In this document: positions 53,801 through 59,757 of the stretch, in pieces
Layout: the number at the start of each line of letters is the position of its first letter
Position numbering within the stretch: position 1 is the first letter of the stretch
Assembly: GCF_001522545.3 (NCBI RefSeq)
Contig: NC_031769.1
Span: forward strand, 129,603,613 to 129,667,612
Length of the DNA stretch: 64,000 nucleotides
Source: Parus major
Taxonomy: Eukaryota; Chordata; Aves; Passeriformes; Paridae
Reading direction: 5' to 3'
Program-made: the position numbers and the translations under genes
The notes under the pieces: model-generated
What the model saw: only the letters and a program-made list of their open reading frames with translations
Database searches by the model: none
Told to the model about the DNA's origin: nothing

Positions 53801-56800
53801 AGACATGAGAGATCAGATTAAGTAGAAATACAGATTGGTTGTAGGTATGTAGATGAAGCCTTTGCTCATGTCTTATAAAACCAGTGTATACTTTCTGGTT
53901 GCCTAAGAGGAAAAGAGTGCAAATACTGACTGAAATAATTTGGGCATTTAAATTACATTCAGGTTGTTCTAAGGCACAATTGCTAGGTTCTAGTAGCAGG
54001 TTACTGGTTTTATTTTGGAAAAAATGAACTAATCGTATTTTACTGTACAGGATATGAGTAATAACAAAAATCAAATTTTTTCAAACATTTTGCAGGTTCC
54101 AGCTTTGCAGTTGGGGACTCTGTATAAACCTCTGGACCCAGCTGTTCACCACTATATTCTTTCAATCACTCTGAGGTGTTGATTTTACAAGAATGAGTTG
54201 CTGTTCCTAAAGTCTACAAACTGAAAACATTTCATAATGGGCCTGTGAACTTACATGGATTGGTTGTATTGGTGCCTGTGCATGCTGTATAATAAGGATC
54301 GACTCATATTTTTGTTCAAAAACAGCAAAGAAAACTATTTTCTTTAATGGTACACCAGATTTATTCAAATATTTCAGCAAGTCTGTATTACAGTTTGTCA
54401 GCAAACTGGGTACAACCAAACTGTATTTAAAAATCATTTAATTAGGACAGATTCATTTTCACTCCATGCCACTACACAGCAAGACTTGCTTGTTCATATT
54501 TCCTTAAATTTATTCTGGAACTTGTCCAAGTTCAGCTTTAATGAGTAGTCTATCCTGCTAGTTAGAATTTATTTTCCCCTAGAGAAGAGTGTTTGAATTG
54601 GTAGTTTTTTAACCTGTTCACTTAAATTAACATATGTTCGGAACTGCATCTTAACTCTTGAGTGTAAAGACTTGAGAATTAATTATTCTTATTGTTGTTG
54701 CAGCTCTAAATGCAGTTTAAGTAGTGGTTTTAGACCCAAACTATGTGCTGTGACTTTTTTAATAAGGTGAAGAGTTTTGATATGAAGTTGCTTAATGCAA
54801 ATTTAATGATACAGTATAGAACCACAGATCTTATTTGGTTTACTGAAAAATTATTTGTACATGTATTTTCATTTAATACTTGAATATATCTCTTGGGTCA
54901 TAAAATTTGGTTAAATATAGCTCAATACCTTATTAATGATGTATTTTCTGTATTAACAGGTGCAGGTTGGTGGCAGACTTACATTTTAAGATCTTTTAAA
55001 TGCATTATTTGTGTTTCAAAACGATTATAATAAATCCTGAATTATAATTGCATTTTCATCACTAGCCGGGTCTAGTTAAAATTTCCTTTAAGCAACATTT
55101 GCTGCACACATGGTCCAATGCTTCCCCTGCCTTGATTTTTTTTTCTATAAAAAAGGATTTATTTTCAACTTCCCATTCCTCCAAAGTTATCTGAAAGGGA
55201 CCAGAAGACTTTATTCCAATGGGATTGTTAAAGTAGAGCAAGTGTAGAATTTGCATATTGTTAAAAAAAAAATAATATGCTGTTAGTAGTCCTAAGGGAC
55301 AATTTTATGTGAAACTTTTAAGTTTTGAATGTAGCAGAGGTCAGTACAGTAGCTGTAATATGTATTAGTTGAATAATCAGACTTCCTAAGCAAAATGTTT
55401 TGCTCTGCTATATTGTATGCTGTGATTGTCAGAGCTCTTTAGATTCCCTCTGAAATACATTAATTTGTTAATAAGAATGTGTTTAGATTGACTTATTGCA
55501 GAGTCCTGTTCATTCTGAAGTTTGCTGAAAAATATTTTTTACCTTCTTTATTTCTTCCCAATTTTACATTAGGAAACCCATAATTTGAAATATTTAAACA
55601 CTTTGTTCTGAAATGCTTAGCTTTAATCCTGCAAAATAGTGTTCAGAAGTAAAGGGGAAAAATAAAGGAAATGTTCTGTGAAAGCATAACAAAAGGAGAA
55701 AATGTAACAGTGCAGTTTCATACTGAGATAAATAATAGTGGATTACAGTACATAGCTTAAAAAAAAAAAAAAGAATAAGAGGAAACAATCTGATGTCACT
55801 ATGCATTACATTTCTTTCCAGATAATTCCTGCAAAAGCTTTTGTAAAATGCTACTTAACTAGTTTTCCAATGTCAGTTCTATTTAAAAGAAATGGGTTAT
55901 GCTGTCTGTCTAACCTCAAGTTTTATAATAAATTAATTGTTATGTATACCATTTTTTTTTCCACAGGAATGGATTTTCCTGAGTACAGAATTGCCTTTAC
56001 TTATGAACAACTATATTACTTAAATAGATTACTGAGCTTGGATTTAAACTCTAGGAAATTTTAGGAAAACAGTTCAAATTCTAACTTCAGATGAACATCA
56101 GAAAAAATCTCACAATTTTAGTCTCCACCTGTGCTTTTCACAGTACCCAGAACTTTTTTTGAGTGGCTATAGGCATATGTGTACATTTGCACAGAGCATT
56201 TCTTGTGTATTTGAGAAGCTGAAATGGGAAATATGTTTTATGTAATTGTATCCTCAAGACAGTGGTCATGTGTCCTCTTGTGCATTTGTGTGGTAGAAAT
56301 GTTCAGAATATGTTCCAGGCTCTTTATTCCTTTTGGGTGTCTGAGTCAAAATGTGGTTTTTTTTGTCTTGTTTTGTTTGTTTTTTTTTTAACTACACAGC
56401 ATCTGTGTCTATTTGCCTGACTTAATACTGGTATTATTTTCAGTTTTTGTTTCATCTCTCCTTAAAGTAATTCTAATTTTCAGACTAGGTAATTTAGAAA
56501 AATGCTTTTTTAAAGCTGATTTGTTACACCAGCTAAATTCAAATGTGTTTGGATACGTTCTTTTCTATGATTTGTACTTTTTGTCAGAAGAGCATTTTCA
56601 GGAAAGGTTTGCAGTGTGTTTAAACTTCACGAAAATAGGAAAACTAAAATATTAAACTAAAATAGGAAGAGCTCCAGGAGTTTAATACAGATATTTCCTA
56701 CCCTTTTGTTGACCTGCTGTGCTGCAGTTGATAGAAGTGAGCCTGGAACGGGGTCTGGTCATGTCCTCCAGAAAAATGTGTACCTGACTGTCAGCGGATG

Positions 56801-59757
56801 AGTCAGGTGGGAGATGCACAGTTCCCCAAAGCAGGTCATACATAACTTCTTTGTTCTAGCTCACTGTTTGGTATTTGTTACTCCTATTAAAACAAAAAAA
56901 AAAAAATCCAAAAAACCAACCAAGCAAGGCTTAATACATAATCGCTTCTTCAAAGGCCTCTAATGAGTTTCAGTTTTTCTAGCAACAAAGGCTGTACCTA
57001 TAGGTAGATTCAGACTTCAAAGATGGATAGATTTATTCAAACAGGAGACTGCTCTTTTTGCTGGGGTGTTGTGGAGCATGGTGTGCGTTCATATGAAAGA
57101 AATTCTTACTACCAGACACAAGACTGAGCTCTCCCACATAAACATGAAATGTTTTTCCTTCATCCATATTTCTTTCTGCAAATGGCATTTGAAACTGGCA
57201 GCATAATTGTGTCATTAGCTTCAAATGAGTTGCAAATCAGAGGCAGTCTTGTTGCTGCTTTCCTCCCCCTTCTCAGCATTTTTGAGACAGGTAATCCTGA
57301 TTCCAAACTTTATGAGGTTGGAAAACCGCTTTCTAAAGAATACTGATTACTATTACAGAAGGTTACAACATCTGTTTTTGTTTTTGTTTGTTCTTTGTCC
57401 TTCATCTGTATTTACATCAGTTTCTGAGAATCTTTGATAAGTACCTTCTTTTGTAAGAATCAGTTTTCTTTTATTTTAATGTTTTTAGTGAGGAGCACTG
57501 GCTGTTGTGGATGGGCTTTGTTTGGCACTTAGTTCTGTGGTGTAGACATCCACAACTGAGAAGTATTGTAATATCCCTTTATAAGCAGTGGGCAGAAACA
57601 GTGACCTGCAGAGACATTAAATTTATAATAATCCTCAGATCTTGAATGAATGGATCTCTGTTATATCTACAAGTGCTATTTTCTTTCCATTTACCTTAAA
57701 AGGTTCTAAGCCACAGTTCTAGGTGTGGATATTTGTTTATACAGCAGGTATCTAACACTGAGCTTAATTTCTCTTGGTCCAGAGGAAATGGTTTTCACTT
57801 ACCAGCTGTTTGCTGTATTGACAAGGAATTAAGAGAGGAGCTCTGTTTGGGACTTGAGCTGAATGCTTGTATGTCCAAGTCTAAATTCAAAGTGATGACA
57901 TTTTCTTTAGCTGTATCACTGTGTCAACGTAGTGGTTGAGAAATGTGTTCAGATGTTCAGAATGCTTATTTAGAAACCATGCTTCATAAGTCACATCTGC
58001 AGCTTATGGATCAAAAGTGTTAGCAGCAGAATATTTTATTACTCTGCTGCTTCATCTAGGGCATGGTGATCCTGGGTCTGAGAAGTGATAAACTTTTTCT
58101 CTTCACAGTTGTCTTAGTAAAGGCCCACACTCCCAGTCAGATGCAGAATATTCAAAAAATTACTCCTTACTACCAGACTTTTTCAGTTCGTGCTGCTAAA
58201 GGTTTTAGAATTTGAGCATCACAAATGAACTGCTTCTGTTCTGCAGAGTCTCTGCGACCAGTACTATTTCACATGTTAGGTCATACAGCTGCTGGCATTT
58301 TGTTTTGGGCTTGGATAGGGGATGTGGTGTATTATGGCTGCTTCTGAGAGTTCCTTGGAAGGTTCTGATTGTGCTGATCTGAAGAGTCATTCAATGTCTC
58401 CATGTCTGTACATTTTCAGTCCCTGAGCATTTTGCTTTTTTTCAGAGCCAATAGATTTCGTGTGCACCTTTCCCTCATTTGAGGTTCTGATTCTCAGTGG
58501 AATGTTAACCTATTATTTATTTTTAGGGGGCTTTAAACCTGTCCCTAAAATTTTCTAATGGAGGAGATTCTCCAGAATGAAAACGAGCAAATAAGTGCAT
58601 CAATAATTATATTTCATGGAGTCATAGAATCACAGAATGGTTAAGATTTGGTGCAGCCTTAGAGATCAGCTAGTTCCAACTCTCCTGCCATGTAGGACAA
58701 GAAAATAATGCTAAATAGCCAAAAAAGTATATTTCAATGATGGAGTGATGGTCATTAGGGCAAGAATGATAATGTTAAAAACAGGATACAGAAAAAGGCT
58801 CCAAACTGAGAGGGCTAAAGAACCTTTATTGTTTTTGTTGAATGTAGCAAATCAGTCTGTTGCTTTATTTCAGGTAATAGTGTGTAAACTAGGAAGAAAA
58901 AGTAAGTTACTGTGTTTGCTATGGTTTCTGTAAAGCATTCTTATTGGTGGTGGATTATATTGTCACAGAGGAATTGATTTTCCAAACAAATGTCCTTTAG
59001 TTTGCCCCATTGAATGCCTGTCTCCTCCCCAGTTAGAAGGTAAGGCATTGAAAAATAGCAGAATCACTTAATGAGCTCTGTCAGCAAAATATAGTATATG
59101 TGGGCTTGTTTGTATTTTGATGTATGAATATTGTTGATGTGTTTTTTGGGTCACTAGCCATACGTCATTTAGTGATGCACTGTAAGCTTTGTAAATAAGG
59201 AAATTTGGAACATTCAATTTCTGAACAGATGTTTTCTGTGTTAGTATCTGCACAATTTAGAGGAGCTCTTATTTTGGTAGGATCACATGGAATTGCTTTT
59301 ATTGAATATTTTAATACCAAGAGATAATTAGATAAAAATATATAATTTTTTATTTACATCACGTTCTGGAGGGAGATGTAAAGCAAAGTCATGTAATGAG
59401 TTTCTGTAAGTTTCAGTTTCAGTGTAAGTAGAATCTCTTAGAAGAAGATATCTGATAGGCACATAGTTCCAACCTTACAAACTAACTGCTTGTACACTAA
59501 TATTCTGTGACTAAGCTTTAAAATTGTTATTTTTACGTGCTAAAGTAATCATTTTCCTTTTATTTTAAACAGGACCAAGCGAGCTCATGTCCCTCTAACA
59601 GAATGCATTTTCGAGCTCCCTAATTTGACAATTCAAGCAACTAGAGCTCAAACCCTTCTGCTTCAAACTATTTATCAGAGCTGGTGTCATCCTGTTGGCA
59701 ATGTCAGTTCAGTGATGGTAAATGAAGCTTTACTGAATGAGGTTTTCCGAACTTCAG
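14681..59757 (+). CDS. VPS13B: VPS13B (COH1), internal exons 4-17, partial gene
   Basis: This span is the genomic extent of fourteen coding exons of vacuolar protein sorting 13 homolog B. The joined reading frame runs about 741 codons with no stop, and its residues are near-identical to vertebrate VPS13B as I recall it, for example YVQSLIRRVVNNVNIVINN, GWVSWAWSFVPAIVSYDD and EHSVPMYAEQLVHVVSS. VPS13B is a large peripheral membrane protein of the Golgi. Like other VPS13/ATG2 proteins it is thought to form a hydrophobic repeating beta-groove that moves lipids between membranes, and it interacts with RAB6. The part encoded here follows the N-terminal chorein domain and would form the early groove. 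Start codon, promoter, C-terminal three quarters and 3' UTR are outside the window. The frame is intact, so nothing suggests a pseudogene. Exon numbers used below assume human numbering. Confidence 0.96.
14802..18970 (+). other. VPS13B intron 4
   Basis: 4169 bp, GT-AG. It holds one minus-strand CR1 fragment (15053-15425) and short A or T runs such as 15990-16002. I see nothing else that can be named. Confidence 0.85.
15053..15425 (-). mobile_element. CR1 LINE, 3' end copy
   Basis: It starts with the complement of the CR1 terminal octamers (ATCATAGAATCATAGAATG), followed by TTGGAAGGGACCTTAAAACTC, the AGCCTGGCCTTGAACA block, CTTTAAACCATTATCCCTTGTC, and ending near CCAGGCTAAAAACCC. It is 5'-truncated, as usual for CR1. 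Confidence 0.93.
18971..19138 (+). CDS. VPS13B: VPS13B exon 5
   Basis: 168 bp, phase 1 to phase 1. The acceptor is TTTTGTAG and the donor is GTGAGT, a strong match. It encodes YVQSLIRRVVNNVNIVINN followed by LILKYVEDDIVLSVNITSAE. The alternating hydrophobic pattern fits the beta-strands of the VPS13 groove, and the Arg-Arg and Asn-rich helix is strongly conserved in VPS13 proteins. Identity with human is nearly complete by recall, making this one of the most constrained parts of the segment. Confidence 0.96.
19139..20297 (+). other. VPS13B intron 5
   Basis: 1159 bp, GT-AG, with no recognised repeat or RNA gene. Confidence 0.85.
20298..20479 (+). CDS. VPS13B: VPS13B exon 6
   Basis: 182 bp, phase 1 in and phase 0 out. 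The acceptor is TTCTTTTAAAAG and the donor GTAGGT. It encodes ATDLVLRKMINFSDCTVCLD, then KRNASGKIEFYQEPLLYKCS and a strand ending NLNSKMPSIIK. The frame stays open upstream of the AG, so the boundary rests on phase with exon 5 (split Ala codon) and on homology. Confidence 0.96.
20480..21200 (+). other. VPS13B intron 6
   Basis: 721 bp, GT-AG, A+T-rich, nothing recognised. Confidence 0.85.
21201..21375 (+). CDS. VPS13B: VPS13B exon 7
   Basis: 175 bp, phase 0 in and phase 1 out. The acceptor is CACATTGTAG and the donor GTGAGT. It encodes IHTLVESLKLSISDQQLPMF, then IRIMQLGIALYYGEIGNF and an acidic tail leading to KDMLGNIT. The D-Q-Q-L-P-M-F-I-R-I segment is a typical VPS13 motif, where the end of a beta-groove unit leads into a helix. 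The split codon joins to exon 8 as Ser. Confidence 0.96.
21376..22603 (+). other. VPS13B intron 7
   Basis: 1228 bp, GT-AG. It contains a plus-strand CR1 3' end at 22021-22121; the rest is unremarkable. Confidence 0.85.
22021..22121 (+). mobile_element. CR1 LINE, 3' end copy
   Basis: Plus-strand CR1 terminus: GAGTTGGACTTGATGATCC, GGGTCCCTTCCAGCTCAG and terminal ATTCTGTGATTCTGTGA. The left edge is uncertain and may extend to about 21950. Confidence 0.9.
22604..22869 (+). CDS. VPS13B: VPS13B exon 8
   Basis: 266 bp, phase 1 in and phase 0 out; the human exon is 269 bp by my count, so one codon is missing here. It holds three parts. First is a variable acidic and Gln-rich region (TEDEASSVMQYPAQYISQ). 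Next is the aromatic motif GWVSWAWSFVPAIVSYDD, which corresponds to the conserved W-x-x-W-x-W motif of VPS13 proteins. Last is an acidic linker (DDEENDSGGIDDG) followed by conserved strands ending TKATVTFK. The acceptor is TTGTTTTAAAAG and the donor GTAAAT. Reading through the donor adds eleven codons before a TGA at 22903-22905. Confidence 0.95.
22870..25456 (+). other. VPS13B intron 8
   Basis: 2587 bp, GT-AG, with no recognisable transposon. The stretch 23760-25250 is rich in ATTA/TAAT cores and CATTAATGAG-like words and has few low-complexity runs. This is the texture often seen in conserved non-coding elements, but I cannot test conservation here. Confidence 0.8.
25457..25552 (+). CDS. 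VPS13B: VPS13B exon 9
   Basis: 96 bp, exactly 32 codons, phase 0 on both sides, so skipping it would keep the frame. It encodes LTEMQAESSYYSPQKVKS then KEVICWEQEGTTVE. The acceptor is TTGTTCTTTAG and the donor GTAATT. The sequence is nearly the same as human by recall. It is followed by the shortest intron of the window (331 bp). Confidence 0.95.
25553..25883 (+). other. VPS13B intron 9
   Basis: 331 bp, GT-AG, the shortest complete intron; it ends in a long pyrimidine tract. No other feature is seen. Confidence 0.85.
25884..26006 (+). CDS. VPS13B: VPS13B exon 10
   Basis: 123 bp, 41 codons, phase 0 on both sides. The acceptor is preceded by a long pyrimidine tract (TTTTTCTTTTTCCTCCTTAG) and the donor is GTGAGT. 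It encodes VLMKGELFFDCQIGFVGCQA then MCLKGIMGIKDFEENMNR and SDE. The alternation of hydrophobic and polar residues suggests beta-strands of the groove. Confidence 0.95.
26936..27206 (+). mobile_element. Possible LTR remnant
   Basis: It begins TGTTGGGATTTTTGGGATGC, has a TATA-like GGTATAAAAT at 27141-27150, and could end in CA near 27206. No duplication, polyadenylation signal or known family supports it, so this is only a suggestion. Confidence 0.2.
27233..27346 (-). mobile_element. tRNA-Ile-derived SINE (TguSINE1-like)
   Basis: Read on the minus strand: a tRNA-Ile(AAU) head with CTCAGTTGGTCAGAGCATGG, the anticodon loop GCTAATAATG, the B box GGTTCAATCC (plus-strand 27286-27295), and a CR1-like tail with AGAGTTGGACTTGATG. 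This head and tail arrangement is that of the songbird SINE TguSINE1. It is diverged and is not a functional tRNA. Confidence 0.88.
28125..28262 (+). CDS. VPS13B: VPS13B exon 11
   Basis: 138 bp, 46 codons, phase 0 on both sides. It encodes EAYFFNCGENLSVKGMTYLT then NSLFDYRSPENNSIRAEY and ILDAAHHK. The acceptor is AAG followed directly by GAG, a second possible tandem acceptor; I chose the first AG because it keeps the Glu found in human. The donor AAG|GTCAGA is a weaker match than most here. In human I recall the last base of this exon as a known disease splice position (c.1563), which fits the position of this boundary. Confidence 0.95.
28263..29654 (+). other. VPS13B intron 11
   Basis: 1392 bp, GT-AG. 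There are A-rich runs near 28406-28442 and T runs near 28943-28962; no transposon or RNA gene is recognised. Confidence 0.85.
29655..29742 (+). CDS. VPS13B: VPS13B exon 12
   Basis: 88 bp, phase 0 in and phase 1 out. It encodes ETYTEIAGMQRFGAFYMDY then LYTMESTSGK. The acceptor is TTGTTGGTAG and the donor GTACCT, a weak match beyond the GT. The reading frame is open far on both sides, so the limits come from phase and homology. Skipping this exon would shift the frame. Confidence 0.94.
32640..32669. repeat. 15-bp tandem duplication
   Basis: Two perfect adjacent copies of GGCCTTATTATTTTT (32640-32654 and 32655-32669), probably a replication-slippage product. Confidence 0.9.
33302..33725 (-). 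mobile_element. CR1 LINE fragment
   Basis: Complement of a CR1 3' region, nearly full across its length: ACCATGGAATTGTTAAGGTTAG, CATTGAGTCTGACCATTAAC, TGAACACTTCCAGGGATTG, AAATCTCCCCTGGTACAACT, and GTGCTCCAGGCCCTTCACC. The terminal octamers are missing at the left edge. All frames are broken. Confidence 0.92.
34703..34894 (+). CDS. VPS13B: VPS13B exon 13
   Basis: 192 bp, phase 1 to phase 1. It opens with a variable loop (VSGNQQDLSSVKSEDFGN) and continues into the conserved core KSLIVGPLNLRLDSSAVHR then IMKMIVCALEHEYEPYSR. The donor GTTTGC is the poorest 5' splice site in the window. The core carries the LRLDSSAVHRI pattern typical of groove strands in VPS13 proteins. Confidence 0.95.
34895..35469 (+). 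other. VPS13B intron 13
   Basis: 575 bp, GT-AG with a weak GTTTGC donor. No repeat or other feature is seen. Confidence 0.85.
35470..35639 (+). CDS. VPS13B: VPS13B exon 14
   Basis: 170 bp, phase 1 in and phase 0 out. It begins with a diverged loop (DIMDGSRTMPSSEEVASL) and then conserved YIPTRLTTFTVLKCTIIIP and VAEFNLLDHLLPIIMGEK. Two nearby GTs could serve as donor: GTGAGA after ATGG and GTATGT after GAGAAG. I chose the second because it restores phase with exon 15 and matches the human length. Confidence 0.95.
36388..36635 (+). mobile_element. CR1 LINE fragment
   Basis: Plus-strand CR1 blocks: CTGATTGTGGCCTTTCAGTA, AGTGACAGGACAAGGGACAA, AAGAAGAAATTCTTTATTC and TGGAGCATTGGAACAGGTTG. It is truncated at both ends and lacks the CR1 terminus. 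Confidence 0.9.
36932..37165 (-). mobile_element. Old CR1 fragment
   Basis: A diverged complement of a CR1 3' region: TTTAGATTGGAAGAGTTG, TTCAACATCCTGGTTAAAGC, and TCTTCTCCAGACTGAAAGAC. Lower similarity than the other copies, so older or of another subfamily. Confidence 0.65.
37461..38281 (-). mobile_element. Solo LTR, avian ERVL-like family
   Basis: The block begins TGTACTGGGTTGACCTCAGC and carries segments typical of an LTR abundant in songbird genomes (GAGAGATCACTTACCAATTAC, AGCATGGGCTCTCCTCAGG, CAGGACAGCTCCTCACAGAG). It contains internal CTGCAGT/CTCC subrepeats. TG and CA ends give 821 bp. The flanks ATTCT (37456-37460) and ATTCC (38282-38286) could be a 5-bp target duplication with one change. 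Minus orientation is inferred from an AATAAG-like signal near 37625-37635. It is more G+C-rich than the intron and ends about 200 bp before exon 15. Confidence 0.75.
38481..38675 (+). CDS. VPS13B: VPS13B exon 15
   Basis: 195 bp, 65 codons, phase 0 on both sides. The acceptor is CCTCCCTGCCCTAG, preceded by a run of T. The donor is GTAAAT. It encodes NFSGLLNAANFQPLRPLP then SIRILVDKVNLEHSVPMYAE and QLVHVVSSLGQPSDNLLH. G+C content is visibly higher than in neighbouring exons. A solo LTR ends about 200 bp upstream of the acceptor. Confidence 0.96.
38676..40266 (+). other. VPS13B intron 15
   Basis: 1591 bp, GT-AG. It contains a perfect A+T-rich hairpin at 39881-39907 and no recognised transposon. 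Confidence 0.85.
39881..39907. repeat. Perfect A+T-rich hairpin, 12-bp stem
   Basis: ATAATATATACC (39881-39892), loop AGT, then GGTATATATTAT (39896-39907). The short loop favours cruciform extrusion. No function is known. Confidence 0.85.
40267..40391 (+). CDS. VPS13B: VPS13B exon 16
   Basis: 125 bp, phase 0 in and phase 2 out (the Trp codon is split across the 19 kb intron). The acceptor is TTGTTCCAG and the donor GTGAGC. It encodes IFGFQAALTSLDSKGLYC then IPVPVIPSFSTAVYGKLIK. The phase joins cleanly to exon 17 as W-T-K-R, so no constitutive exon needs to be placed in the large intron that follows. Confidence 0.95.
40590..40718 (+). mobile_element. tRNA-Ile-derived SINE (TguSINE1-like)
   Basis: The tRNA-Ile-like head contains GAGCGTGGTGCTAATGACAC, a B box GGTTCAATCC at 40637-40646 and GGATGGGCCA at the acceptor-stem end. 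The CR1-type tail follows with TCAGTGATCCTGGTGGGTCC and a decayed octamer end (TTCTGTGATACAG). It lies about 200 bp into intron 16. Confidence 0.9.
41936..42160. repeat. Pyrimidine-rich degenerate repeat tract
   Basis: About 225 bp dominated by C, T and G on the plus strand with few A, built from variants of TGCTTGTGCTCTT and CTCGCTCACTCT. All three plus frames and one minus frame stay open only because A-containing stops are rare. It looks like a decayed minisatellite. Confidence 0.6.
46571..46598. repeat. A+T hairpin, 11-bp stem
   Basis: CACAATATATA (46571-46581) pairs with TATATATTGTG (46588-46598) across a 6-nt loop, inside a wider TA-rich stretch. Confidence 0.8.
51101..51133. repeat. 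33-nt uninterrupted purine run
   Basis: All 33 plus-strand bases are A or G, with GGGGGAAAGAGG and GGGGAAGGGAGAGG blocks. Such tracts can form triplex DNA in principle. Confidence 0.85.
52418..52461. repeat. 22-bp tandem duplication
   Basis: Two adjacent copies of GAG(T/C)TCAGATCTGTTGCATTTT (52418-52439 and 52440-52461) that differ at one position. Confidence 0.9.
58619..58700 (-). mobile_element. CR1 LINE 3' scrap
   Basis: Complement of the CR1 end: GAGTCATAGAATCACAGAATG, then TTAGAGATCAGCTAGTTCC and AACTCTCCTGCCATG. About 80 bp survive. Confidence 0.88.
59573..59757 (+). CDS. VPS13B: VPS13B exon 17
   Basis: 185 bp, phase 2 in and phase 1 out. The acceptor is TATTTTAAACAG and the donor GTAAAT. 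It encodes TKRAHVPLTECIFELPNL, then TIQATRAQTLLLQTIYQSW and a variable end with NEALLNEVFRTSG. It appears one codon longer than human by recall (an extra residue near CHPVGNVSS). It is the last exon in the window; exon 18 must lie beyond 64000. Confidence 0.94.

Larger units (their letters stand above)
40392..59572 (+). other. VPS13B intron 16, 19 kb
   Basis: 19181 bp, GT-AG, splitting a Trp codon. Recognised contents are few: a tRNA-Ile SINE (40590-40718), a pyrimidine-rich degenerate tract (41936-42160), an A+T hairpin (46571-46598), a 33-nt purine run (51101-51133), a 22-bp tandem duplication (52418-52461) and a CR1 3' scrap (58619-58700). The remaining roughly 18 kb shows no gene, RNA or repeat that I can identify. 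Confidence 0.85.
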
